DNA of 64,000 nt from contig NZ_SPQQ01000006.1 in assembly GCF_004766045.1 (NCBI RefSeq), forward strand, positions 62,001-126,000, in the 5' to 3' direction. Below, piece after piece: positions 53,664 through 62,697 of this stretch. A program made the position numbers and the translations under genes. This stretch comes from Desulfosporosinus fructosivorans. Lineage in GTDB: Bacteria > Bacillota > Desulfitobacteriia > Desulfitobacteriales > Desulfitobacteriaceae. How positions within the stretch are numbered: the first letter of the stretch is position 1; each line of letters starts with the position of its first letter. Under the pieces are notes generated by a model. The model was not told the DNA's origin and ran no database searches. It saw only the letters and a list, made by a program, of their open reading frames with translations.

Positions 53664-54113
53664 GTGCAGGAATCGAAAACATTCGAAAGTATTTGCAATC
53701 TATTGCGTAATCATTCCTATAAGGTAACTCCCCAGCGTCAGACGATTTTACAAACATTTATGGAACACGTTGATCGTCATTTGAGTGCTGAAGAGGTTTA
53801 TATGCTGGTTAAACATCAAAACCCTGAAATTGGTTTAGCTACAGTTTACCGGACGCTAGACATATTGGCAGAAATAGGCGTGTTACTTAAAAATGATTTT
53901 GGGGATGGGCGAAGCAGGTATGAATTTAGTCGAAAGGATGAACATCATCACCACCATCACCTGATCTGTTTGAGTTGTGGTAGTGTTTCAGAGTTTGATG
54001 ATGATTTATTAGAGTCCTTAGAAGCAGTAATTACAAAACGAACTCAATTTAAAGTCATGGACCACGATTTAAAATTTTATGGATATTGTAATAAATGTGA
54101 AGAGGCGCTATAA
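53664..54113 (+). CDS. Fur family metal/peroxide regulator
   Basis: A 149-residue regulator, start at the GTG at 53664 after GGAGGGGCTAGG. Winged helix 1-85 (YKVTPQRQTILQTF, IGLATVYRTLDIL), the metal-sensing run EHHHHHHLIC and two structural-zinc pairs (CLSCG, CNKCEEAL). I cannot separate Fur, Zur and PerR with certainty; the HHHHHH run is most Fur-like. No regulated transport gene adjoins. Confidence 0.92.
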   Translation: MQESKTFESICNLLRNHSYKVTPQRQTILQTFMEHVDRHLSAEEVYMLVKHQNPEIGLATVYRTLDILAEIGVLLKNDFGDGRSRYEFSRKDEHHHHHHLICLSCGSVSEFDDDLLESLEAVITKRTQFKVMDHDLKFYGYCNKCEEAL

Positions 54114-54131
54114 AGCACGCCTCTTTTTTTT
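54102..54131 (+). terminator. Terminator overlapping the fur stop codon
   Basis: GAGGCG / CGCCTC stem followed by eight T; the left arm is inside the coding end. Confidence 0.9.
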
Positions 54132-54352
54132 GAGAAAAAACAGAGTATTTATGGAATTGAGAGCTATTATATAGAGCCAGAATTAGTATTGTGGGAAACC
54201 TGACGAGTGGGGAAGATATTGAGGTTGATATTTGCGAATTATCGGGCATTTATCAGGCATTTGACGTTATATTATTGGTCTAAAGAAAAGGGTTTAGCAG
54301 AATGAAAGGGGAATACGTATATGGTAAAATAAGTAAAAAAGGGGCGAAAACT

Positions 54353-55519
54353 ATGAATCTACCTCTGGCCTCGGACGTCAAAGAAAAAAGGCCATATCTG
54401 AAAAACTCTTATTTGTGGAATTCTCTCCTAGCCAAATGGCATTATCACTTTGGAACGTCGGAAGTAGCTATCTTAAAATGGGTGGACTTATTAAATCGGG
54501 ATTCGACTAAGCCACATTTTAAAGTGGCGCAAAATTTGATCGATGCTCAAGCTTTTCAAGAGGCCAGAGATTACCTAGAACGTCTGGAAAGTGAGCAGAA
54601 AGAAGAATCGCCGGAGATAAATTATCTTCTAGCACGTTGCTATGTTGGTCAAGCCCTGATTCCACAGGCCAAAAAGCGCATAGAAAAAGCGATTCAGGTA
54701 AGGCCTCAAAATTCAAGTTATTGGGACTTGCTTGCTGATTGTTTTCTAGAACTGGGAGATTGGCGTGAGGCTATTAAATCATTGAGTAATTCATTGAGAG
54801 CGGCGCCCAAGCATGCAGAAACAAATTATCGCCTCGGGATTATCTACGCCTTTCATAATGAATCCCTAGAAGCTTTAAGGTGTTTTCAGGGATGTTGTCA
54901 GCTTGAACCCCGGAACTCTCTATATTGGGAGATGAAGGCTGAGATGCATTTGCTGTTGCAACAGTTGACCGATGCTTGTAATAGTTTTGAAAAGGCGCTT
55001 CGTTACGGGGGAACCCCAGATTTAGCAGCTCGCTTAGCGTACTGTTATATCCAAAACAATCAAATGAAAAAAGGAATTAAGTATTATAAACTAACTCTAA
55101 AATATGAACCAGATCATTATGACTCATTAAGCAACCTTGCAGCAGTCTATCAAAACCAAGATCGTTCTCAGGACGCTTTAAAATTATTGGAACGCGCAAT
55201 TAGTATATATCCAAAAGATCCTATATTACTCAATAACTTCGCCTTTACATTGGTCCATCAGGGTCGCACTCGAAAAGCAGCAGAGTATTATCGTGAAGCT
55301 TTAGAGTTGACTCCCAATCATCCACTCATTCTGTATAATTTATGTGTTTGCCTCTCCCGCAAAGGAAATTGGCAGGAAAGTATTGATTTAGTGAATCAAC
55401 TTCTTGAAATAGACCCACACCATTCTGCAGGCTGGGCGTTACTCGGTAATATATATGACCAAATCGATCAATCTGATACAGCGATCGACTGTTTTAATAA
55501 GGCGCTAAAGCTAGCCTGA
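54353..55519 (+). CDS. TPR-repeat protein
   Basis: A 388-residue cytoplasmic protein from the ATG at 54353 (AAAAGGGG before). After about 50 residues it is a run of nine or ten tetratricopeptide repeats: DAQAFQEARDYLERLE, LGDWREAIKSLSNSLRAAPK, NQDRSQDALKLLERAISIYP, QGRTRKAAEYYREALELTPN. No other domain. Likely scaffold; function unknown. Confidence 0.82.
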   Translation: MNLPLASDVKEKRPYLKNSYLWNSLLAKWHYHFGTSEVAILKWVDLLNRDSTKPHFKVAQNLIDAQAFQEARDYLERLESEQKEESPEINYLLARCYVGQALIPQAKKRIEKAIQVRPQNSSYWDLLADCFLELGDWREAIKSLSNSLRAAPKHAETNYRLGIIYAFHNESLEALRCFQGCCQLEPRNSLYWEMKAEMHLLLQQLTDACNSFEKALRYGGTPDLAARLAYCYIQNNQMKKGIKYYKLTLKYEPDHYDSLSNLAAVYQNQDRSQDALKLLERAISIYPKDPILLNNFAFTLVHQGRTRKAAEYYREALELTPNHPLILYNLCVCLSRKGNWQESIDLVNQLLEIDPHHSAGWALLGNIYDQIDQSDTAIDCFNKALKLA

Positions 55520-55521
55520 CG

Positions 55522-55550
55522 GAGAGGGGAGAAACCCTTCTCTTTTTTTT
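55522..55550 (+). terminator. Terminator after TPR gene
   Basis: GAGAGGG / CCCTTCTC with one bulge, then eight T. Confidence 0.85.
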
Positions 55551-55644
55551 ATGTTCACTTAATTATTAATATTTAATATTTCATTTTTCTTTTGTAAATA
55601 ATAATGTTAAAATAGATTGTAATATGTCAAATAAGGAGCGAAAA

Positions 55645-56022
55645 ATGTTTCAGGTATTTGTTCAGGCGCATTTCGATGCTGCCCATTTTATTCGTAACTA
55701 TGATGGTAATTGTGCTAAACTGCATGGTCACCGTTGGAATGTTGTGGTTTGTATTGAAGGCCGACAATTAGATCATTTGGGGATGTTAATAGATTTTAGT
55801 GAAGTAAAACAGAGTATTAGAGAAAAATTGAAGTTACTTGATCATAGTCTTCTAAATGACTTAGCTGCATTTGGAATTGAAGGGGTTAATCCGACAGCTG
55901 AAAATCTTGCCCAACAACTATACACAGAACTTAAGAAGGACTTGGTTCTTACTAATAAGCGCTTAGCATGGGTTCAGGTTAACGAATCTCCTGATGCATG
56001 GGCCATTTTTAAGGAGGACTGA
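55645..56022 (+). CDS. queD: 6-carboxy-tetrahydropterin synthase
   Basis: 125 residues from the ATG at 55645 (AAGGAG before). FDAAHFIRNYDGNCAKLHGH gives catalytic Cys and the zinc histidines, with HRW for the third. It makes 6-carboxytetrahydropterin from dihydroneopterin triphosphate, the FolE product, on the path to queuosine. Neighbours queE and folE confirm this over the pterin (PTPS) role. No preQ1 riboswitch is visible upstream. Confidence 0.93.
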   Translation: MFQVFVQAHFDAAHFIRNYDGNCAKLHGHRWNVVVCIEGRQLDHLGMLIDFSEVKQSIREKLKLLDHSLLNDLAAFGIEGVNPTAENLAQQLYTELKKDLVLTNKRLAWVQVNESPDAWAIFKED

Positions 56023-56025
56023 TGA

Positions 56026-56589
56026 ATGGTCATGAAATACATTGTACTCCATGAACCCTTGAACTATGATGGCAGTCAACTTCAATCCTTGTTTTCCTAT
56101 AAAAACTTTGGACTTATGGGTGATAGCATGAGCATATTCCGTGGCACGTGCCGTGTGGAACAAAATGAGATGGTAGATATTGAGGATGTCTTAGCTCAGG
56201 ACTGGATCTATAGCGAAGACATGCTGCATTTTATCGTGGAACATTTTGAAATGGATTTGGAAAAGACTATTATACGACAACGATTACTGATCGCGACGAT
56301 TAAGGAAGAACTAGAAAAACTTGGGGTGACAACCCTGCGTAGGAGTGGGGATGATCTCTATGAAGAGGACAAAAAACTCTCGGTGAGTATCAGTACCCTT
56401 TCCCCAGTATCCACTCTGATTCATTGCGGGCTGAACGTGTCAAATAAGAATACGCCAATTCCTACCACCGGCTTAGAAGATCTTCGCATCCAGGACGTTC
56501 TATCCTTCGGAGAAAGCGTTGCCAAACACTATTGCGCCGAGGTAACTTCCATGCGTCTCGCCCGTTGTAAAGTGCGGGGAGTTCAGTAA
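56026..56589 (+). CDS. DUF366 family protein
   Basis: A 187-residue protein with IVLHEPLNYDGSQLQSLFSY, GLMGDSMSIFRGTCRV and ISTLSPVSTLIHCGLNV, matching the DUF366 family known from archaea and clostridia. It is coupled to queD (4 bases) and queE (one-base TAATG overlap), so a link to deazaguanine metabolism is likely by context. Biochemical role unknown. Confidence 0.8.
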   Translation: MVMKYIVLHEPLNYDGSQLQSLFSYKNFGLMGDSMSIFRGTCRVEQNEMVDIEDVLAQDWIYSEDMLHFIVEHFEMDLEKTIIRQRLLIATIKEELEKLGVTTLRRSGDDLYEEDKKLSVSISTLSPVSTLIHCGLNVSNKNTPIPTTGLEDLRIQDVLSFGESVAKHYCAEVTSMRLARCKVRGVQ

Positions 56590-57320
56590 TGTTTAAATTG
56601 CCAGTAACAGAAATATTCTCGTCGATCCAAGGTGAAGGTCCTTACGTAGGTGTACGACAACTATTTCTTCGTCTGCCAATGTGCAACTTAATGTGTCCTT
56701 ATTGTGACACAGAAACTAAAGTACCAGGACAGCTTCGGGTTGAGAAGGTGCCCGGAACACGGATTTTCAGTATGCTGGATAATCCTGTTCCTATAGATAA
56801 ATTGCTGGACTTACTTCAGACCTTTGATTTCTCTATGCATCACTCCCTAAGTGTCACTGGTGGAGAACCCCTTCTTTGGGCAGACGAATTACAAGTTCTA
56901 TTGCCCTTTTTAAAAGAGAAAGGCTTAAAGATCTACCTTGAGACTAATGGAACTTTGCCGGAGCAACTTCTTCAAATATTACCGATGGTCGACGTAATTA
57001 GCATGGATATTAAGTTGCCCTTCGCTAGTAAGAATTTTTGGGATGTCCATGAATCCTTTTTGCGCTACAGCACTCAAAAAGAAGTATTTGTCAAATTAGT
57101 TGTTAACCAAGACACCCCTTTGAATGACCTGCAATATGCCTGCGATTTAATTGCTAGAGTTGACCCATCTATCTTAACAATATTGCAACCTGTAACTCCA
57201 ACTCAGGGCATCCTGGCGCCCAAACCTATGCAACTCTTAAAATGGCAGAGCCTTTTGCTTGAGAAACTCGTGAACGTTCGAGTTATTCCTCAAACACACG
57301 TTTTTATAGGACAACTATAG
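56589..57320 (+). CDS. queE: 7-carboxy-7-deazaguanine synthase
   Basis: A 243-residue radical SAM enzyme. TEIFSSIQGEGPYVGVRQLF and the cluster motif CNLMCPYC (C-x3-C-x2-C) are diagnostic, with SVTGGEPLL for SAM binding. It contracts carboxytetrahydropterin to CDG, the step after QueD. queC for the next step is not in the window. Confidence 0.95.
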   Translation: MFKLPVTEIFSSIQGEGPYVGVRQLFLRLPMCNLMCPYCDTETKVPGQLRVEKVPGTRIFSMLDNPVPIDKLLDLLQTFDFSMHHSLSVTGGEPLLWADELQVLLPFLKEKGLKIYLETNGTLPEQLLQILPMVDVISMDIKLPFASKNFWDVHESFLRYSTQKEVFVKLVVNQDTPLNDLQYACDLIARVDPSILTILQPVTPTQGILAPKPMQLLKWQSLLLEKLVNVRVIPQTHVFIGQL

Positions 57321-57368
57321 AGATATTGGATAACCATAGTAGATAACCATAGTAAAGGAGATAAGAAT

Positions 57369-57944
57369 ATGGGGATGGATATAGAGAAGATCGAGCAAGC
57401 AGTTTATATGATTTTGGAGGCTATAGGTGAAGACCCTGACCGCGAAGGGTTAAGAGATACACCGAAACGAGTTGCTAGAATGTATGCAGAAGTATTTGCC
57501 GGATTACATGAAGACCCTAGTCAACATTTCAAGGTGCAATTTACCGAAGAACAACATGAAGAGATGGTAATAGTTAAGGATATCCCAGTCTATTCAATGT
57601 GTGAACATCATCTCGTTCCTTTCTATGGTAAGGCACATGTTGCCTATATCCCGAGGAAAGGTAAGATAACTGGACTGTCAAAATTTGCTCGTGTTGTTGA
57701 AGGGTTTGCACACCGACCGCAGCTTCAAGAACGCTTGACATCACAAATTGCAAATGCTGTCATGGGTGAACTTGATCCACTTGGAGTTGTAGTTGTCATT
57801 GAAGCAGAGCACATGTGTATGACCATGCGAGGGGTTAAGAAAGCGGGATCACAAACATTAACCTCAGCAGTACGGGGGATATTTAAAACTAATCCCATTA
57901 CAAGATCAGAAGCTTTTTCACTGATTCAAGGACATAGAAGCTAA
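57369..57944 (+). CDS. folE: GTP cyclohydrolase I
   Basis: A 191-residue enzyme: [17 protein letters not shown], zinc ligands in [18 protein letters not shown] and [10 protein letters not shown], and [18 protein letters not shown]. It opens both the folate and queuosine pathways, and its place after queE suggests a queuosine supply here. Confidence 0.96.
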   Translation: MGMDIEKIEQAVYMILEAIGEDPDREGLRDTPKRVARMYAEVFAGLHEDPSQHFKVQFTEEQHEEMVIVKDIPVYSMCEHHLVPFYGKAHVAYIPRKGKITGLSKFARVVEGFAHRPQLQERLTSQIANAVMGELDPLGVVVVIEAEHMCMTMRGVKKAGSQTLTSAVRGIFKTNPITRSEAFSLIQGHRS

Positions 57945-57963
57945 GAAAGAGGAGATCATCACA

Positions 57964-58158
57964 GTGGAAGATCAACACACAAATTCTTCTGATCAACACG
58001 GGAAATTAGATCTTATTGCCACACAACGCTTTAGTCCTAATGGCGAACTTTATAAGGTCGTTGATTTTCTCAATAAAAATTTAAAAGATTATAAACTGAT
58101 GTTTGGTTTAACCAAAAAAGAAGATAAAATGGTCATTTCTGTTTATGAAGCAGACTGA
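57964..58158 (+). CDS. YpmA family (DUF4264) protein
   Basis: 64 residues from the GTG at 57964 behind AAAGAGGAG. LYKVVDFLNKNLKDYKLMFG and the final ISVYEAD match Bacillus YpmA. Small cytoplasmic protein of unknown function. The end overlaps the upstream leader of surE. Confidence 0.78.
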   Translation: MEDQHTNSSDQHGKLDLIATQRFSPNGELYKVVDFLNKNLKDYKLMFGLTKKEDKMVISVYEAD

Positions 58159-58171
58159 GCGGGGGAAAAGA

Positions 58172-58933
58172 ATGCATATTTTATTGACCAATGATGATGG
58201 CTATAATGCACCTGGCATCCAAACCTTATATCGTGCCCTCAGATCCCAGACAAACCATGATATAAGCATTGTTGCCCCAGATGGTCAGCGTTCCGCCACA
58301 GGTCATTCTATTACTTTATTTCAGCCGCTGTTTCTAACAGAACACAAGCTTGACGGACAGCAAAAAGGATATGCAATTAGTGGTACTCCTTCAGATTGTG
58401 TAAAACTAGCAATACAAGGTGGGGTTGTAGCTAAACCTGATTTAATTATTTCAGGGATTAACCTCGGTCCCAACTTAGGGACTGACATCTTTTATTCAGG
58501 TACAGTTTCTGCGGCCATGGAAGGGGTACTACTCGGAGTTCCTGCCCTTGCGGTGTCTCTAGCTAGCTATGAGTTTATGAGTTTTGAACCTGCTGCAACT
58601 TACCTAGCAGAACAATTAGATTTTATTGTACAACATAATCACAAGGGTTTAATGAATATCAATATTCCAGGTAAGCCTCAGGTTGAGTGGCGTGGTGTGA
58701 AAGTGACTAGGTTAGGTAAAGCGGTATATGAAAATGTTTTTGAACGACGAGTTAACCCTCATGGCATAACGTATTATTGGCAGTGTGGAAATTTAGCGCA
58801 AGATCTTGAGAGTGATACCGATTTGAGAGCGATACAGGAGGACTTTATTTCGATTACTCCAATGCATAGTGATTTGACGGATTTCGCGTGTATCAAATCA
58901 TGGCAACCTATTTTTGATCATAATAACGGATAA
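58172..58933 (+). CDS. surE: 5'-nucleotidase SurE
   Basis: A 253-residue metal-dependent phosphatase from the ATG at 58172 (GGGGGAAAAG before). ILLTNDDGYNAPGIQTL holds the metal Asp-Asp, and DGQRSATGHSIT, SGTPSDCVK and SGINLGPNLGTDIFYSGTVS are family blocks. It removes phosphate from nucleoside monophosphates. Last gene of the que-folE cluster. Confidence 0.95.
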   Translation: MHILLTNDDGYNAPGIQTLYRALRSQTNHDISIVAPDGQRSATGHSITLFQPLFLTEHKLDGQQKGYAISGTPSDCVKLAIQGGVVAKPDLIISGINLGPNLGTDIFYSGTVSAAMEGVLLGVPALAVSLASYEFMSFEPAATYLAEQLDFIVQHNHKGLMNINIPGKPQVEWRGVKVTRLGKAVYENVFERRVNPHGITYYWQCGNLAQDLESDTDLRAIQEDFISITPMHSDLTDFACIKSWQPIFDHNNG

Positions 58934-58964
58934 AGGAGTACAGAATAAATCTGTACTCCTTTAT
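58930..58964. terminator. Bidirectional terminator after surE
   Basis: Perfect 15-bp stem ATAAAGGAGTACAGA with its complement, overlapping the surE stop and located before the end of the convergent SASP gene. Confidence 0.85.
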
Positions 58965-58970
58965 GCCGAA

Positions 58971-59195
58971 TTACATCGGCGTATTCAGGGAATCCTTCGC
59001 TCGACGCATCATGGTCTTGACAATGCTTCCACCGATTCTTCCCCCAACATGGCCACATTCGCGAGAAGTCATGTTTTCCCAGCCTTGGCTTTTAATTTTT
59101 GAGCTCAAGCCTAATTCATCGGCCACTTCCCACTTGAATTGCTCCAATACAGAGTCGGGTAGGATACTATTCGTGTTTTTATTGCGTCGACTCAT
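58971..59195 (-). CDS. Diverged alpha/beta-type small acid-soluble spore protein
   Basis: 74 residues from the ATG at 59195 (GGGAGGAG, 8 bases before). LEQFKWEVADELGL carries a germination-protease-like site and VGGRIGGSIVKTMMRR matches the second SASP motif. It differs from the gene at 39.8 kb: Trp in the first block, Cys next to VGGRIGG, and a longer linker. Confidence 0.88.
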   Translation of the reverse strand: MSRRNKNTNSILPDSVLEQFKWEVADELGLSSKIKSQGWENMTSRECGHVGGRIGGSIVKTMMRRAKDSLNTPM

Positions 59196-59322
59196 CAGAT
59201 ACATCTCCTCCCATTTATTTCACTCTATTTCGGGACAATAGTAGTATTTACATATTTTCGAGTGTTTATCGTACTCAAATTCTGGATAGATTATGTCTTT
59301 TTGTTAATGGAGGAAGTTCTAG

Positions 59323-59580
59323 ATGATAATTGGGACATTTATATTTTACTTTGTACTTTTTATAGTTGTTTTTTCTATCCCTGGCCTAAGAAACTCAGAG
59401 AAATCGAATACCTCTTTTAAGTTTTTGGCAATCCCTGCCCTTTTTGGCGTAGGGATGGCCTTTTTGTCTTTGATCAAGGTGTACTTTGTTTATAAGTTAT
59501 TGGCTCTAGTATTTGTATTTGTGACGGGTCTCTTATCATATTGGCAATGGGGGAAACAGATTCGTCGTTGGTGGAATTGA
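59323..59580 (+). CDS. Small membrane protein, 85 aa
   Basis: Three hydrophobic segments and a basic end (GKQIRRWWN). GGAGGAAG before the ATG. Its TGA abuts the stop of spoVB directly, so the two genes meet with no gap. Unknown function. Confidence 0.7.
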   Translation: MIIGTFIFYFVLFIVVFSIPGLRNSEKSNTSFKFLAIPALFGVGMAFLSLIKVYFVYKLLALVFVFVTGLLSYWQWGKQIRRWWN

Positions 59581-61125
59581 TCAGCGGGGAAGGTATTTAC
59601 CAATCCAAGGAAGTCGTTTTAAATCTGTTAAGGTGATCCCACCATTAAAGAAGAGGATCAGACTGTAAAGTATAATTCCAGCTGTAAATTCAGTGATATA
59701 CCCTACAACCTGTTGGCCCAAGATCGGATCTAAAAAATGAAAAATTAACAGCATGCCTATCCCTCCACTGACTGGTTGGAGGAGAAATCTCTGAAGATCT
59801 AAGGCCATTCCTGTAGAGCGTGTAATAGCTATCAGGTTTAGAAACGCCATAATAATAAAACCAATGATATACGCCATAGCCGTACCTCTAAGACCCCATT
59901 GGGGAAGTCCAGTAAGATAAACTAATATTGGAATTCTTATAAAAGCCGCAATGATGGAATGGAGGACTGGAAGATGAACTTTTCCAAGTCCTTGAAGAAT
60001 TCCCGTTGTGGTTTGTTGTATATACGAAAAGATGCCCCCAACAGCTAACAAACGCAAAATTGGTGCGATTTCTGTACTCTTGAAAAAAGATGTGAGTGGC
60101 CGGGCAAAATAAAATAGGATAATAAGGCATGGTATTCCAATTAAGATCGTTAAACGAATGGCTTCTGCACTACGGGCTCGGACAACCTGTAATTGATTTC
60201 GAGCAGCCGCTTCAGAGATAGCGGGAACTAGTGAAGTAGCTAAGGCAAAGGTGAAGACGCTCGGAAAGGTGAGTAAAGTAAAGGCCGCCCCCCCAAGTTG
60301 CCCGAATAAGGTAGTCGCTTCCCGAGCTCCGTAACCAGCTACTTGAAGGCGCAGCGGGATGAGTAGGGCATCTAAGGCCGATAACCCTGTGGAAAACAGT
60401 CTGCCAACTGTTACAGGAGATGCAAGATGCCACAACTTGCTCAAGATGATTCGCGAGGAATATACAGCTTCTTGATTATTCCTTTTAAATTTAGGCCATA
60501 CAAACTGATATTGAAAGGCAATCACCAATAAACCGACTATTTCTCCAGCCAACATGCCCAAAGCTAACCCGGCTGCCGCCCATTCGACCCCGGAATTGAG
60601 GAGTTGAAGCGCTGCTGTATAGCCCACAAGGACACGGATAATTTGTTCGCATATTTGGCTTATAGCAGTAGGAACCATATTTTGTAAGCCTTGAAAGTAT
60701 CCTCGAAACACCGAAGATAGGGAGACGATGAAAATGGCTGGAGTGCAAATTTGAAAGATAGTAAGGACCCTAGGATCGGGGAAAATACGATGAGTTAAAA
60801 ATGGGGTAAGAAAATACAAGACAGACGATACGATTGCGCCAGAAATAAATAATATCCAAAAGGCAAGGCGGAAGATTGCTTGAGCTTGAGCAGTGCGTCC
60901 TAGGGAAACTTCTTCAGAGACCATTTTAGCAATGGCAAGGGGAATGCCAGCAGTTGTTAAGACAAGAGCCAGCATGTAGATCGGGAAAACCATGTTAAAG
61001 AGACCATATGCTTCACCGCCAATATGATTCATAATTAAATACTGATAGGCAAAGCCCAAAACTCGGTTTACTAAGTTGGCTCCCAAGAGGATAGTCGCTC
61101 CATAAACAAAGGTCCTTTTCGGCAT
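59581..61125 (-). CDS. spoVB: SpoVB-type polysaccharide flippase
   Basis: A 514-residue MOP-superfamily transporter from the ATG at 61125 (GGAGGAA before). About 14 membrane segments. LGANLVNRVLGFAYQYL, LAIAKMVSEE and RGYFQGLQNMVPTAISQI are typical of SpoVB/YtgP-like lipid-linked precursor flippases. In Bacillus SpoVB is needed for spore cortex. MurJ-type function for vegetative wall is the alternative. Confidence 0.88.
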   Translation of the reverse strand: MPKRTFVYGATILLGANLVNRVLGFAYQYLIMNHIGGEAYGLFNMVFPIYMLALVLTTAGIPLAIAKMVSEEVSLGRTAQAQAIFRLAFWILFISGAIVSSVLYFLTPFLTHRIFPDPRVLTIFQICTPAIFIVSLSSVFRGYFQGLQNMVPTAISQICEQIIRVLVGYTAALQLLNSGVEWAAAGLALGMLAGEIVGLLVIAFQYQFVWPKFKRNNQEAVYSSRIILSKLWHLASPVTVGRLFSTGLSALDALLIPLRLQVAGYGAREATTLFGQLGGAAFTLLTFPSVFTFALATSLVPAISEAAARNQLQVVRARSAEAIRLTILIGIPCLIILFYFARPLTSFFKSTEIAPILRLLAVGGIFSYIQQTTTGILQGLGKVHLPVLHSIIAAFIRIPILVYLTGLPQWGLRGTAMAYIIGFIIMAFLNLIAITRSTGMALDLQRFLLQPVSGGIGMLLIFHFLDPILGQQVVGYITEFTAGIILYSLILFFNGGITLTDLKRLPWIGKYLPR

Positions 61126-61316
61126 GTATTCCTCCATAAGTTAAGGCTTTAAATAGCCAAGTTTTATTTAAACTTATGCTTAGGAAAAAAAGAAATGCTT
61201 AGGAAATTTTTAAGCAACCGCTAAAGTTTGAAGGATTTTGCCGTGTCATAGAGAAAGACTTTCTATATGGGAATATAACACCATAATTGGGGCATTCTAC
61301 CTCCAAGGAGTGGGTT

Positions 61317-62498
61317 GTGGTGTGGAAACTACTAACAAATGCAAAAATTTATAATCCTGAACTGATTGAGGACACAGATGTCCTGATTGTGGGACGTAGT
61401 ATTGCCGCTTTAGGAAGGAATTTTCGCCTTCCCGACTATGTTGAAGGGGAAGTAATTGACCTGCAAGGCAAAATAATCGTACCAGGCTTTATTGATGCTC
61501 ATGTTCATATCTGTGGAGGAGGAGGAGAAGCGGGCCCTTCTTCGCGGACTCCGGAAATCCAACTTTCCGAATTAACTAGGGGAGGAATAACCACTGTCGT
61601 CGGATGTCTGGGGACAGATTCCATATCCCGGTCTATGACTGAGCTTCTCGTTAAGGCGAAAGCCCTTGAAGAAGAGGGGATAACTACGTTTGTTTACAGC
61701 GGTGCTTATCAAGTCCCTATGAGATCTCTGTTACCAACGCTACAAGAAGACCTAGTCTTGATTGAAAAAGTTATCGGCGCAGGAGAAATCGCAATCTCTG
61801 ATCATCGCTCAGCCCAGCCCCAAATCGCTGAACTTGAGCATTTAGCGGCAGAAGCTCGAGTGGGGGGGATGTTGGGGGGAAAAGCTGGGGTGGTGCATCT
61901 CCATCTTGGGGAGGGGAAACGAGGACTACAACCTATTTGGACTATCCTTGAGCATACTGAGATTCCTATCACTCAATTTGTACCAACGCACATCAACCGA
62001 ACTCATTCTTTACTGCAAGATGGGATCCAGTTCCTTCTAGCAGGTGGGCATATCGATTTTACCGCAGGGTGTGATGATTTCCCTATTGATTTAAAGGTGC
62101 CTGCAGTCCTAGCTATGTTGAATCAACGTCAAATTCTTAATGATCGTATTACTGTCACTTCGGACGGAAACGGAAGTATGCCTCAGTATAACGAAGCAGG
62201 CGTGCTTATAGGTATGGGAGTCGGCTTGGTAGAAGTTCTTTGGCGTGACGTTAGAGAATCTGTACTACACTATGGACTCCCTTTAGAGGTCGGGTTGCGC
62301 ACCATAACTTCAAATGTGGCGAATGTTCTCCGCCTGATCAATAAAGGATCAATTCGCATCGGTTACGATGCAGACTTAGTGGCTCTCGACGAAAGCTTAC
62401 AGGTCCAGGATGTCTGGGCATTGGGGAAATGTATGGTTAGTAACAAACAACCGAAGGTCTGGGGAACTTTCGAAAAGAGAGCTAATTTCTTCAACTAA
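61317..62498 (+). CDS. iadA: Isoaspartyl dipeptidase
   Basis: A 393-residue zinc hydrolase, start at the GTG at 61317 (AAGGAG, 6 bases before) or the adjacent GTG. Amidohydrolase family: PGFIDAHVHICGGGGEAGPS (HxH), SDHRSAQP, GVVHLHLGEG, FVPTHINR and VTSDGNGSMPQ (catalytic Asp). It cleaves beta-aspartyl dipeptides from damaged proteins. Confidence 0.93.
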   Translation: MVWKLLTNAKIYNPELIEDTDVLIVGRSIAALGRNFRLPDYVEGEVIDLQGKIIVPGFIDAHVHICGGGGEAGPSSRTPEIQLSELTRGGITTVVGCLGTDSISRSMTELLVKAKALEEEGITTFVYSGAYQVPMRSLLPTLQEDLVLIEKVIGAGEIAISDHRSAQPQIAELEHLAAEARVGGMLGGKAGVVHLHLGEGKRGLQPIWTILEHTEIPITQFVPTHINRTHSLLQDGIQFLLAGGHIDFTAGCDDFPIDLKVPAVLAMLNQRQILNDRITVTSDGNGSMPQYNEAGVLIGMGVGLVEVLWRDVRESVLHYGLPLEVGLRTITSNVANVLRLINKGSIRIGYDADLVALDESLQVQDVWALGKCMVSNKQPKVWGTFEKRANFFN

Positions 62499-62535
62499 AG
62501 TTGAACATCGAGACTTCGGGTGGAGGATGCAAGTG
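62491..62535 (+). repeat. Dispersed repeat family A, copy 3 (left half)
   Basis: CTTCAACTAAAGTTGAACAT, then CGAGACTTCGGGTGGAGG. It matches copy 1 at 5810-5850 almost exactly. It starts at the last codons of iadA, so the repeat supplies the gene's C-terminus and stop. Confidence 0.7.
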
Positions 62536-62648
62536 GGAGTTCGATTGGATTATTTATAAAAACAAGAATACTTGACCCTAGCTGTTCAATAAAATGAGAC
62601 TAACGTGTATCTTCTGACATAGAAAACTCCGGTATTAATGTTGCAAGT

Positions 62649-62669
62649 AAAAAGGCATGCGTCCTTTTT
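62649..62669 (+). terminator. Short hairpin upstream of EF-G paralog
   Basis: AAAAAGG / CCTTTTT stem with an 8-base loop, 29 bases before the start. Could end iadA transcription or attenuate the next gene. Confidence 0.5.
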
Positions 62670-62697
62670 CTTAAATAACATCAAGGAGGAGATCGTC

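Noticed and set aside
55552..55644. preQ1 riboswitch upstream of queD
   Set aside because: I looked for the short pseudoknot motif with an A-rich tail and found only AT-rich DNA.
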